64,000 bases of DNA from assembly GCF_019263705.2 (NCBI RefSeq), contig NZ_JADQDK010000001.1, positions 1,364,001-1,428,000 of the forward strand. The letters run 5' to 3'. This document shows, piece by piece, positions 39,430-47,819 of the stretch. The position numbers and the translations under genes were made by a program. Under the pieces are notes generated by a model. It searched no databases. It saw nothing but the letters and a program-made list of their open reading frames with translations, and was not told the origin of the DNA. Source of the stretch: Pseudonocardia abyssalis. Lineage in GTDB: Bacteria; Actinomycetota; Actinomycetes; Mycobacteriales; Pseudonocardiaceae. Every line of letters begins with the position of its first letter. The first letter of the stretch is position 1.

Positions 39430-40287
39430 TCAGCCGTAGCTCTCGCAGCCCTTGCCGTCGTTGTCGGAGCCGTCGAGGCGGAACTCGTCGGGCCCGGTCA
39501 CCGCGACCATGAACCCGATGTCGGGGCAGTCGAGGTCCGGCCCGTCCGGGACGCACGGGGTGTAGCTGGGGTGGCAGCCGCCGCCCTGGGGCTCCGGGTC
39601 GGGCTGGGGCTCCGGGTCGGGCTGGGCGGCCGGGCGCGGCGCGGGCTGGGCGACGGGCTGCGGCGCGGGTCGCGGGGCCGGCTGAGGGGCGGGGCCGGTC
39701 GTCGTGCGGGGCGCGGGTGCGACCGTGGTGGTCGGGACTGCGGTGGGGACCGGGGCGGCGGTCGTCGTCGCGGCGTCGCAGACCCGGGGTCCGTCGTCGA
39801 GGCGGCGCAGGTCGGCGACGTAGCCGGGCCGCGCGTCCCCGCCCTCGTACACCCCGGTGTGCGGGTGGCGGATCATGGCGGAGCCGAAGTCGGAGCCGCC
39901 GACGGTGGCGACGTAGCGCAGCTGCCGCCCGTAGGGGTCGCGGTCGACGCCGGGCTCCGTCCGCAGCGTCACGGCGTCCCCGACGCGTAGCAGTCCCTTC
40001 GCGTACGCGAGGGCGTTCCGGCCGGCGTCGGTGCCGAGCTCGCAGGAGTCGATGCCCAGGACGCGGACGGTCCGGCCGCCGGTGACGGTGAACGTGTCCC
40101 CGTCCTGCACCGCCGCGACCGCGACCACCTCGGTCCCGGCGACGACGGGCGCCGCGGACGCGGGCGCAGCCGGAACAGCCCCGACCACCGACCCCAGCGC
40201 CGCCCGCCGCTCGTCCCCGCCGCCACCGCACCCACCGAGGACGAGCAGAGCCCCCAGGACCCCCGCAACCACCGCGCGCTGACCCAT
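39430..40287 (-). CDS. Nuclease-like lipoprotein (SNase domain plus Excalibur-type C-terminus)
   Basis: The 285-aa protein starts at ATG 40287 with a lipoprotein signal (VLGALLVLGGC, Cys20). Residues about 58-150 form a thermonuclease (SNase) domain: VQDGDTFTVTGGRTVRVLGI, then ELGTDAGRNALAYAKGLL and DRDPYGRQLRYV with the catalytic Arg/Glu region partly altered. A long Pro/Ala/Thr linker (about 170-235, PAPQPAPRP type) precedes a Cys-rich end and DGSDNDGKGCESYG, like the Excalibur calcium motif. It should be anchored outside the membrane and cut or bind nucleic acids. Divergent from the GH92 gene. Confidence 0.82.
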   Translation of the reverse strand: MGQRAVVAGVLGALLVLGGCGGGGDERRAALGSVVGAVPAAPASAAPVVAGTEVVAVAAVQDGDTFTVTGGRTVRVLGIDSCELGTDAGRNALAYAKGLLRVGDAVTLRTEPGVDRDPYGRQLRYVATVGGSDFGSAMIRHPHTGVYEGGDARPGYVADLRRLDDGPRVCDAATTTAAPVPTAVPTTTVAPAPRTTTGPAPQPAPRPAPQPVAQPAPRPAAQPDPEPQPDPEPQGGGCHPSYTPCVPDGPDLDCPDIGFMVAVTGPDEFRLDGSDNDGKGCESYG

Positions 40288-40338
40288 GACACCTCACAGA
40301 CGACGAACCGGACATCCCCCTGTCGTCGCGGCGACCCG

Positions 40339-42690
40339 ATGTGTTGCACCCGTGTCCGTGTGCTCGGCGACGTCGAACCCGTTCGGGGTGGGCCGGCCCG
40401 AGTTCACGGCGCCGTAACCACCGACCGCCGACCCCCACCCCATACTCCGCTCATCATCAACGACGTCGATCCCTTCATCGGCACCGCCGCGACGGCCCTC
40501 CCGCCCGCGGACGGTCTCGCAGCCGCGTGGTGGTTCCCGAAACCGCTGGTCGGCAACACGCACCCGGGCGCGACGTCCCCGCTGGGGATGGTTTCGGCGT
40601 GCGCCTACTCCGGGGCCTACCCGACCGGCTACGGCCGTTACGACAAGGGCACCGAGGGACTGCCGGAGGAGATCTTCCCGACGCAGCAGGCGTCCGGGTT
40701 CACGCACTTCCAGCAGTCCGGCACCGGCGCGATCCGCAAGTACTACAACTACGTCCGCGTCACGCCGATGGTCCAGCCGCTCGACGACCTCGGCGAGGCG
40801 TGGCCCCTGCACGAGGAGTCGGCGGAGGCCGGCTACTACGCCGCGACGCTGGACACCGGCATCCGCTGCGAGCTCACCGTGGGGGAGAAGGTCGCCGTGC
40901 ACCGCTACACGTTCCCCGAGAGCGGCAGCGCGCGGCTGGTGGTCGACCTGTCCTGCGGCGGGCTCGCGATCGACCACGGCCGCACCGTCCCGCTCCGCGC
41001 CCAGGTGGAGAGCATCGGGCACGGGCGCGCGCAGGGCACCGTGGTGATGGAGGGCGTGCCGCTGTCGGTGTACCTGGAGGTCAGCAGCCCGGACTGGCGC
41101 CAGATGCTCTGGTACGACCGCCGGCTCGTCGAGGGCGGCACCCGCCTCGACTTCGACAGCATCCGCCAGACCACGCTGCGCCCCTTCGGGCTGCTGTTCA
41201 TGGGCCGCGCGCTCGCCGGGCAGACCGTCGAGGTGCGGCTGGGATTCTCCCTGCGCGGGTGCGAGCAGGCCCGCGAGAACCTTCGCCGCGAGTGCGGTGA
41301 GCCCACCCCGTCCTTCGACACCGTCCGGGCCGGGACGGGTGCGCGCTGGGCCGACCACCTCGACCGCGTCCGGGTCGAGGGCGGCACCCCGGCCCGGCGC
41401 ACGGTCTTCGCCACCGCGATGTACCACGCGCTGATCAAGCCCTGCTTCGGCGACGACGAGAGCCCGTTCTGGCCGACGTCCGGGCCGTTCGCGTTCGACG
41501 TCTGCACCATGTGGGACATCTACAAGACCCAGATCCCGCTGATGACGGCGATCGTGCCGGACCGGGCCGCCGACCTGCTGGAGTCGCTGATCCGGGTCTG
41601 CGAGGAGGAGGGCAACTTCCCGATCGGGTACCGGATGGCCCGCGGGGCCGACCGCTTCTTCCGGCAGGCCAGCGCCCTGGCGCACACCGCGCTCGCCGAC
41701 GCGCACGCGACCGGCCTCGGCCGGTTGGACTGGAGCTGGGCGCTGGTGCACATGGAGGCGGACCTGCGCCGCCTCTACGGGGAGAACTTCCGCGACGACG
41801 GCGTGGTGCACCCGATCACGCACACCCTCGACCTCGCCTACGGCCACCACTGCACCGCGCGCGTCGCCCGCGCGCTGGGCGACCACGGACTCGCCGACGA
41901 CCTGGAGGCGCGCAGCCACCAGTGGGTCAACGCGTTCGACCCGGCCTCGGGCCTGCTGCTCGACTCCGAGTACTACGAGGGCGGGAAGTGGAACTACTCC
42001 TTCCGGCTGCTGCACGACATGCGGGCCCGGATCGCGCTCGCGGGCGGCGACGACGGGTTCGTCGCCATGCTCGACGCCTTCTTCGGTTTCGGCGCGCCCG
42101 CGGTCACCCAGCCCGGCCTGCACCCCCCGCCCGCGGAGATGGCCGCGGGCTACGCCCTGAACCGGTTCGAGGGGCTCAACAACGAACCGGACATGGAGGC
42201 GCCGTGGGCCTACCACTACGCCGGCCGCCCGGACCGCACCGCCGACGTCGTGCACGCGGCCCTGACCTGGCAGTTCGGCACCGGCGCCGGCGGTATGCCG
42301 GGCAACGACGACTCCGGGGGCCTGAGCTCCTGGTACGTCTGGGCCTCCCTCGGCCTCTTCCCGGTCGCCGGGCAGAGCCTGTTCCTCGTCAACGCGCCGG
42401 CCTTCGCCCGGGCGGTACTGCGCGTCGACGGGGGCGAGTTCGTCATCGAGACCACCGGGCACCGCGAGACCCCCATCGGCGCGGACGGGATCGCGGAGAC
42501 ACCTCCCGCGCAGTACGTGCAGTCGGCGACCCTGAACGGACGGCCATGCGAAACGACCCACATCAGCGCCTCGGACGTGCACCGTGGCGGAGTGCTGCAC
42601 CTGGAGCTCGGCCCGGAGCCGTCGGCGTGGGGCCGGTCGGCGCGGCCCCCGTCGCTGTCCGACGCGCCCGCGGCGAGAGCGAGGGGGTGA
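40339..42690 (+). CDS. GH92 family glycosidase (alpha-mannosidase type)
   Basis: This protein of about 783 aa belongs to glycoside hydrolase family 92 (Ca2+-dependent exo-alpha-mannosidases). Motifs: VDPFIGTAA near the N-terminus, HPGATSPLGMVSACAYSG, TMWDIYKTQIPLM, GYALNRFEGLNNEPDMEAP and the catalytic PGNDDSGGLSSWYVWASLG. No signal peptide is visible with any start (ATG 40339, or GTGs a little downstream), although GH92 enzymes are usually exported; the first 40 residues look unstructured, so the true start is uncertain. Its stop overlaps the GT4 gene (GTGA). Substrate may be a mannose-containing glycan or an intracellular glycoside. Confidence 0.88.
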   Translation: MCCTRVRVLGDVEPVRGGPARVHGAVTTDRRPPPHTPLIINDVDPFIGTAATALPPADGLAAAWWFPKPLVGNTHPGATSPLGMVSACAYSGAYPTGYGRYDKGTEGLPEEIFPTQQASGFTHFQQSGTGAIRKYYNYVRVTPMVQPLDDLGEAWPLHEESAEAGYYAATLDTGIRCELTVGEKVAVHRYTFPESGSARLVVDLSCGGLAIDHGRTVPLRAQVESIGHGRAQGTVVMEGVPLSVYLEVSSPDWRQMLWYDRRLVEGGTRLDFDSIRQTTLRPFGLLFMGRALAGQTVEVRLGFSLRGCEQARENLRRECGEPTPSFDTVRAGTGARWADHLDRVRVEGGTPARRTVFATAMYHALIKPCFGDDESPFWPTSGPFAFDVCTMWDIYKTQIPLMTAIVPDRAADLLESLIRVCEEEGNFPIGYRMARGADRFFRQASALAHTALADAHATGLGRLDWSWALVHMEADLRRLYGENFRDDGVVHPITHTLDLAYGHHCTARVARALGDHGLADDLEARSHQWVNAFDPASGLLLDSEYYEGGKWNYSFRLLHDMRARIALAGGDDGFVAMLDAFFGFGAPAVTQPGLHPPPAEMAAGYALNRFEGLNNEPDMEAPWAYHYAGRPDRTADVVHAALTWQFGTGAGGMPGNDDSGGLSSWYVWASLGLFPVAGQSLFLVNAPAFARAVLRVDGGEFVIETTGHRETPIGADGIAETPPAQYVQSATLNGRPCETTHISASDVHRGGVLHLELGPEPSAWGRSARPPSLSDAPAARARG

Positions 42691-43970
42691 CCTACCCCGA
42701 GCGCAGGCTCGTGATCGTCGTCCGGGCCGACCCGGTGATCTGCGGTCACTCCGGGGAGGCCCGCAACCTCGCCGAGGTGGCGCTCACGCGGGGCTTCGAC
42801 GACGTCCGGCTGCTCACGTGGCCGATCGCGACGCTGGAGGCCGCCGGTCTCCCGCTCAAACCGCTGGACCGGCTGCAGCCCTACAGCCCGGGCATCACCG
42901 TCGAGCGGCCCGAGCCGGTCGGCGACTACCGCGTGCCCGACGGACGGGGCCTCGCGGGCCTCACCGGCCGGCTGGTCGAACTGCTCGCCGAGCCGGTGCC
43001 GACGACGGTCCTCTCGATGTACCTCGCGCCGCACGCGAACGTCGTCATGGACGCCGTGGCGGCGGTGCACGCGGCCGGTCTGCTCACCGACGTCCACACC
43101 ATCGCGAAGGCCGTCGGGTCCGACGTCACCAACGTCATCCGCTCGTGCCTGCGCGAGGAGCGGTTCGGTGCCGCGGTCGCGCTGCTGACGACGTTCCTGG
43201 CGCACGACGAGGTCGTCGCGGTCTCGGAGTACACCCGCGACCAGATCGTCCTGTCCGCCGAGGCGGTCGACGAGCACTGCGGCACGCTGTTCGCGCAGCA
43301 GTGTCGGGCGCGGGTGGCCGTCAGCTACCCGCCGATCGACACCTCGGCCTACCTCGACCTCGACCCGGCCGCGGTCGACGCGGCACTGCGCCGGCGTGGT
43401 CTGGAGCGCGACGGGTACGTGCTGTTCCTGTCCCGGATCTCGCGGGCGAAGGGCATCCACGACCTGGTCCGGGCCTACGCGGCGTCGCGGGCGCGTGAGC
43501 AGGTGAAGCTGGTCGTCGCGGGTACCGGCCCGGCGCTGGCCGAGGTCCGGGAGCTGGCGGCTGGCGACGACCGGGTCGTCCTCCTGACCGACGTCGACGA
43601 CGACGAGAAGCCGCTGCTCATGCGGGGCTGCGCGACCTACGCCCTGCCGACGAAGGAGGAGCCCGACTTCGTCGAGACGTTCGGGATCGCGCTGACCGAG
43701 AAGCTGCTCGCCGGCGGCGGCCCGGTGATCACCGCGATCACCGGCGGCACCGGTGAGGCCGTCGGCGACGCGGCGGTCATCGTGGAGGCCGGGGACGTCG
43801 CGGCCATCACGGCGGCCCTGGACCGCGTGGTGCTGGAGATGTCGGAGCACGAGCGGCGCTCGCTGGAGCGGCGGGGCCGCGAGCACGCGCTGTCCTTCGA
43901 CCGGGCCCGCGTCTTCGACGACCTGTTCCGGCCCGAGCTCGCGGTGCGCCGCGCGGCCCAGGAGGAGTAG
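42687..43970 (+). CDS. GT4-like glycosyltransferase
   Basis: The 427-aa protein begins at GTG 42687 in the GH92 stop. N-terminal Rossmann part: VIVVRADPVICGHSGEARNL. The C-terminal donor-binding domain has VLFLSRISRAKGIHDLVRAY, VVAGTGPAL and EPDFVETFGIALTEKLLAGG, where the E-x7-E pattern of retaining GT4 enzymes is visible. The GHSGEARNL start is reminiscent of sugar-nucleotide GTs acting in the cytosol. Coupling with GH92 suggests that the pair builds and trims the same alpha-linked glycan. Confidence 0.85.
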   Translation: MTYPERRLVIVVRADPVICGHSGEARNLAEVALTRGFDDVRLLTWPIATLEAAGLPLKPLDRLQPYSPGITVERPEPVGDYRVPDGRGLAGLTGRLVELLAEPVPTTVLSMYLAPHANVVMDAVAAVHAAGLLTDVHTIAKAVGSDVTNVIRSCLREERFGAAVALLTTFLAHDEVVAVSEYTRDQIVLSAEAVDEHCGTLFAQQCRARVAVSYPPIDTSAYLDLDPAAVDAALRRRGLERDGYVLFLSRISRAKGIHDLVRAYAASRAREQVKLVVAGTGPALAEVRELAAGDDRVVLLTDVDDDEKPLLMRGCATYALPTKEEPDFVETFGIALTEKLLAGGGPVITAITGGTGEAVGDAAVIVEAGDVAAITAALDRVVLEMSEHERRSLERRGREHALSFDRARVFDDLFRPELAVRRAAQEE

Positions 43971-43979
43971 GCGGACCGG

Positions 43980-44273
43980 CTAGTCGGCACCGAGGGTCCG
44001 CAGGGCCTCGGTCCACCGGGCGGTGCGGGTGTCGGCGTCCTGCTCCCACCAGGGGTCGCCGCGCTCGCCGAGCCCGGTCTTCGCGGCCTGCACGCGGGCC
44101 CGGGCGCGGCGCACCGCGTCCTCGTCCCCGGCCGACGTGCGCACCGCGTTGCGGGCCACACCGAGGTGGTGCAGGAGCTCGGCGTGGACGTCGTCGGGGA
44201 TCTCGGGGTCGGCGGCGCGCCACCGCCGGCCGTCGACGACGATCCACCGCCCGTCGGGCGTCCGGTCCACCAC
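43980..44273 (-). CDS. Small hypothetical protein
   Basis: The 97-aa leftward frame from GTG 44273 starts with a compact TPDGRWIVVDGRRWRAADPE, followed by helices (DVHAELLHHLGVARNAVR, AVRRARARVQAAKTGLGERG) and PWWEQD. Homologues exist in actinobacteria under the misleading name biopolymer transporter Tol; no membrane segment is seen. The function is unknown. It converges with the GT4 gene over nine bases. Confidence 0.65.
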   Translation of the reverse strand: MVDRTPDGRWIVVDGRRWRAADPEIPDDVHAELLHHLGVARNAVRTSAGDEDAVRRARARVQAAKTGLGERGDPWWEQDADTRTARWTEALRTLGAD

Positions 44274-44551
44274 CTCAGGCCACCACGTCGGGTGCCGGGG
44301 CGTGCCGGGCGCCGGAGCGGGTCGTCATGCCACAGCGTTCCCGCGGACGTCGCCGCGGAAACGGGACCGCTCGCTCCGCGGGCGGCGGCCCACCGGGTCC
44401 GCTCCGCCTCCGATGTGATCCCGACCTGCGTGTCCCGGACGCGCCCCCCGCGAGGACCCGCTCCCGTTCGATCCCGCGCCGCCGATGCCCCCGTCGCCGG
44501 CCGACGGCCTGCAGGACACGTTCCGAGCGCCGTGCGTCCTCCGCGCGACGC

Positions 44552-46681
44552 TCAGACGGTGGCCCCGGCCAGCGCGTCGGTCAGCAGTGCGACGAGGGCC
44601 GCGTGCTGCACGTCGGCCGAGGACCCGACCTCCTCGTCGGAGCCGTCGAGGGCCTGGGCGGCGAGCCCGGCCTTGCTGTCGATCAGCTCCGCGATCCGCG
44701 CGTCGATCGTCTGTGCGGCGATGATGCGCCACGCGGTGACCGGCTGGTCCTGACCGATGCGGTGGCTGCGGTCGATGGCCTGGGTCTGCTCCGCCGCGGT
44801 CCAGGACAGCTCCGCGAGCACGATGTTGGACGCGACCTGGAGGTTGATGCCGACGCCCGCCGCGGTCAGCGAGCACACCGCGACGGCGACGTCGGGGTCG
44901 TTCACGAAGGCGTCGATGTTGCGCTGGCGCACCGCGGAGGTCTGGTCGCCGCGGATCGAGGAGAACCGGACGCCCTGCGCGGTGAACGTCTCCTCGGCGG
45001 CGTCCATCACGTCGACGTGCTTGGCGAAGAACACCACCTTGCCGGCGCTGCGGGCGAGCTGCGCGGCGTAGTCGGCGGCGAGGCCGGCCTTGGCCCGCCC
45101 GATCCGCCGCATCATGCCGAACACGTTGTCACCCGACGAGGCCTCGGCCGCGTCCTTCTGCTCCCACCTCGCCACCTGCGCGACGAGGTCGTGGTCGATG
45201 CCCTCGACCCGGGCCCCGGAGCGCCGGTTCGCCAGGGCGTCGGAGTACCGCGCCACCATCCGGCGGGCGAGGTCGCGCTCGGCCGCCCGGATCGAGCGGC
45301 CGACCGCGCCGTCCAGCTCCACGGGGAGGTCGGCGATGCGCCGGGCGGGGATGTCGGCGGCCACGTCGACCTTGCGGCGCCGGACGATGCCCAGGTCGAC
45401 GACGGAACTGCGCGCGGCGGGGTAGAAACCGGGGTCGGCGGGCGTCAGGCCGGTCGTGGTCAGGGCGTCCATCAGGTCGGCGAGGGGCTTGGTGGCGTCG
45501 ATCCAGCCGAGGAACTGCCAGATGGCGAGGAAGTCCTCGATGTCGTTGATCAGCGGGGTGCCGGTCAGCGCCATCAGCAGCGGGCGCGCGGTGAAGGCCC
45601 GGATGCGCGCGGAGAGCTCCAGCACGTGCTGGGAGCGCTGGGAGGTCTTGTTCTTGATGAAGTGCGCCTCGTCGACGACCATGCCGCGGAACCCGAAGTC
45701 GCCCAGCCAGCCGACGTGCCGGTCGAGCACCTCGTAGTTGACGACGACGATGTCGGCGAAGCCGTCGATGGTGTCGCCGTTGCCGTGGATCACGGTGGCC
45801 GTGCGACGGGGTGACCACAGCCCGGCCTCGCGGACCCAGTTGGTCTTGACGACGTTCGGCACGACGACGAGCAGCGGGTAGGCGTTCGCCGCCTCCGCGG
45901 CGAGCAGGGCCTGCGCGGTCTTGCCCAGCCCGGGCTCGTCGGCGAGCAGGAAGGTGCGGTGCCCGGCCGCGGCCGCGGCGACGAGGCGGGCCTGGTGCGG
46001 CATGAGCTCCATGCGGCCCGGAGCCGTCCGCGACGACGGCGCGGGCAGCGTCATGCACGCCGACGCCCCGCCCCCGGCGCGCTCGAAGGACCGCAGCAGC
46101 GGGCCGAGCAGCTCCCAGCCGGCCAGCGGCGTCGGGCGCGGGGTGCTCGGGCGGGCGGCGGAGAAGTCGGGAGCGAGGAACGGGTTGGCCAGCTGCCGGG
46201 AGACGACCGACTGCGGCACCACGCGGGGCTTCGCCGGAGCGGCGGGCACCTCCACGGGCGGTACCGGTTCGGGCTCCGTCGCGATGCCGGCCCTGCGCAG
46301 CACCTCGCCGCGCAGCCACCGGGCGTCGTCGGAGACGACGGCGTCCTCGGCGAGCAGGGCCAGCAGCGCCTGGTCGCGGACGGCGGTCATGGCGAGGGTC
46401 TTCGCGATCTCGTCGAGGCGCTTGAGACGCTCGGTCCGCTGCCGCTCGCCGACGTCGGCGTCGGTCCGGACCCGCGCGCGCTCCTCGCGCAGCAGCAGTG
46501 CCGCGGCCTGGAACTTCGTGCGTGTCGCGGGCGTGGCCCGGCCGCCCTTCAAGGCGACCTCCACCTCCCGGACGGTGCGCGCGAGCGCCGACACGACGTC
46601 CTCGGGGCGGTCGCCGCCGCGTCGTCGGTCGCGCGGGGCGCCACGGCGAGCCCCGGCCGGGGGCTGGCCTCGTCGAGCCAC
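44552..46681 (-). CDS. SNF2-family DEAD/DEAH-box helicase
   Basis: The 709-aa protein starts at GTG 46681 with a very good AAGGAGGAG site. Helicase motifs: LADEPGLGKTAQALLA (Walker A), VVDEAHFIKNK (DEAH), ALTGTPLIND (III), FSSIRGDQT and QAIDRSHRIGQDQPV (VI). The N-terminal 230 residues are helical and of unknown fold. It resembles SMARCAL1/RapA-like remodelers that translocate on double-stranded DNA or strip proteins. No nuclease or methylase partner sits beside it, so a defence role is not supported by context. Confidence 0.88.
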   Translation of the reverse strand: MARRGQPPAGARRGAPRDRRRGGDRPEDVVSALARTVREVEVALKGGRATPATRTKFQAAALLLREERARVRTDADVGERQRTERLKRLDEIAKTLAMTAVRDQALLALLAEDAVVSDDARWLRGEVLRRAGIATEPEPVPPVEVPAAPAKPRVVPQSVVSRQLANPFLAPDFSAARPSTPRPTPLAGWELLGPLLRSFERAGGGASACMTLPAPSSRTAPGRMELMPHQARLVAAAAAGHRTFLLADEPGLGKTAQALLAAEAANAYPLLVVVPNVVKTNWVREAGLWSPRRTATVIHGNGDTIDGFADIVVVNYEVLDRHVGWLGDFGFRGMVVDEAHFIKNKTSQRSQHVLELSARIRAFTARPLLMALTGTPLINDIEDFLAIWQFLGWIDATKPLADLMDALTTTGLTPADPGFYPAARSSVVDLGIVRRRKVDVAADIPARRIADLPVELDGAVGRSIRAAERDLARRMVARYSDALANRRSGARVEGIDHDLVAQVARWEQKDAAEASSGDNVFGMMRRIGRAKAGLAADYAAQLARSAGKVVFFAKHVDVMDAAEETFTAQGVRFSSIRGDQTSAVRQRNIDAFVNDPDVAVAVCSLTAAGVGINLQVASNIVLAELSWTAAEQTQAIDRSHRIGQDQPVTAWRIIAAQTIDARIAELIDSKAGLAAQALDGSDEEVGSSADVQHAALVALLTDALAGATV

Positions 46682-46969
46682 GTACTCCTCCTTCGCGATG
46701 CGCGGCGGACCGCCTGGGCGGCCTGCCGACACCGTGCTGCGGGCCGGTGAGGGCGTCACGGGGAGGAGCCGGCTGGCTCCTCCGGGACGCGCACCGGCCC
46801 GTGGATCTGCGGGGAGATCGCCGCCGCCGGGCCGGACGGCCACCCGGGAACACGCCCGCGCGGACCGGCCGTGCCGGACGGGCAGAGCCCAGCGGGGTCG
46901 GATCTCGTGGTCATCCTACCGCCTGGCGACCGCGCGGCGGGCCGCGACGCGGGCGGAACGGCGATCGGT

Positions 46970-47818
46970 TCAGTCGGATCGGGGCTGTTCGGCGGGGTCG
47001 GGTGGGTGTCGCACGGTCCGCAGCGTGAGCAGCAGCCGGTGCGCGGTGACGACGACGGTGAGCCAGGCGAGCCCGAGTGCCCACGCGACGAGCACGTCGG
47101 TGAGCCAGTGGTGGCCGAGGTACACCCGGCTCGCCCCCATGAGCAGCGCGAACACCGCGGCGGCGACGACGGTCGCGGTGCGGGCCCGTCTGGTGCGCTG
47201 CCGGCGCACGAGCAGGTAGGCGACGATGCCGGCGAGGGCGATCGCGTTGAGCGAGTGCCCGCTCGGGAACGAGGCGCTGACCTCGTACGGGGGCACCGCG
47301 TCGACCTGCGGCGGCCGGACTCGGCCGACCGTGACCTTGCCCACGACGGTGAGGGCGAGCGAGCCCGCGGCGGTGGCGGCGACCAGCAGCACCGGCGTCC
47401 ACTGCCGCCAGGCCACGGCGAGCCCGATCGCGACCACCCCCGCCAGCACCGGCATGCCCACCGGTCCGCCGAGCGCGGAGAAGGCCGTGACGGCGGTGTC
47501 GAGCGCGGGGGTACGGAGGCCGAGGACCGCGTCGAGGAGCGGGCGGTCGAGTGCGGCGACGCCGTCGTCCTCGGTGACGGCGTCGTAGACGGCGCCGGCG
47601 AGCGCGGTGAGCCCGGCGGCCAGGACGAGCCCGACGGCGAGCACCACCAGGAGCACCGCCTGCGGGGTGAGCCGCTGCCGCAGCTCGGCGGCCAGGCGGA
47701 CCAGGACGGAGCCCACCGCGGTGGGCCAGGCGGTGAGGTCGCGGTCGCCGACGTAGCGCTGCTCGGGCCCCTCCTCCAGGGCACGGGAGACGACCGGGTC
47801 CTCGGGCGGTGGGACCAC
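46970..47818 (-). CDS. PAP2-family membrane phosphatase
   Basis: The 282-aa protein begins at GTG 47818, two bases after the stop codon of the kinase gene. Five or six membrane helices carry the PAP2 triad: KVTVGRVRPP, FPSGHSLNA and SRVYLGHHWLTDVLVAWALG. It removes phosphate from lipid phosphates or undecaprenyl pyrophosphate on the outer side of the membrane. The N-terminus has a hydrophilic stretch of about 50 residues. Pairing with the kinase suggests joint regulation; phosphorylation of this N-terminus is a guess. Confidence 0.88.
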   Translation of the reverse strand: MVPPPEDPVVSRALEEGPEQRYVGDRDLTAWPTAVGSVLVRLAAELRQRLTPQAVLLVVLAVGLVLAAGLTALAGAVYDAVTEDDGVAALDRPLLDAVLGLRTPALDTAVTAFSALGGPVGMPVLAGVVAIGLAVAWRQWTPVLLVAATAAGSLALTVVGKVTVGRVRPPQVDAVPPYEVSASFPSGHSLNAIALAGIVAYLLVRRQRTRRARTATVVAAAVFALLMGASRVYLGHHWLTDVLVAWALGLAWLTVVVTAHRLLLTLRTVRHPPDPAEQPRSD

Positions 47819-47819
47819 C

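Noticed and set aside
44552..46681. SNF2 helicase as part of a defence system
   Set aside because: No methylase, nuclease, DUF1998 or other defence partner is next to it; the neighbours are a small protein and a phosphatase/kinase pair.
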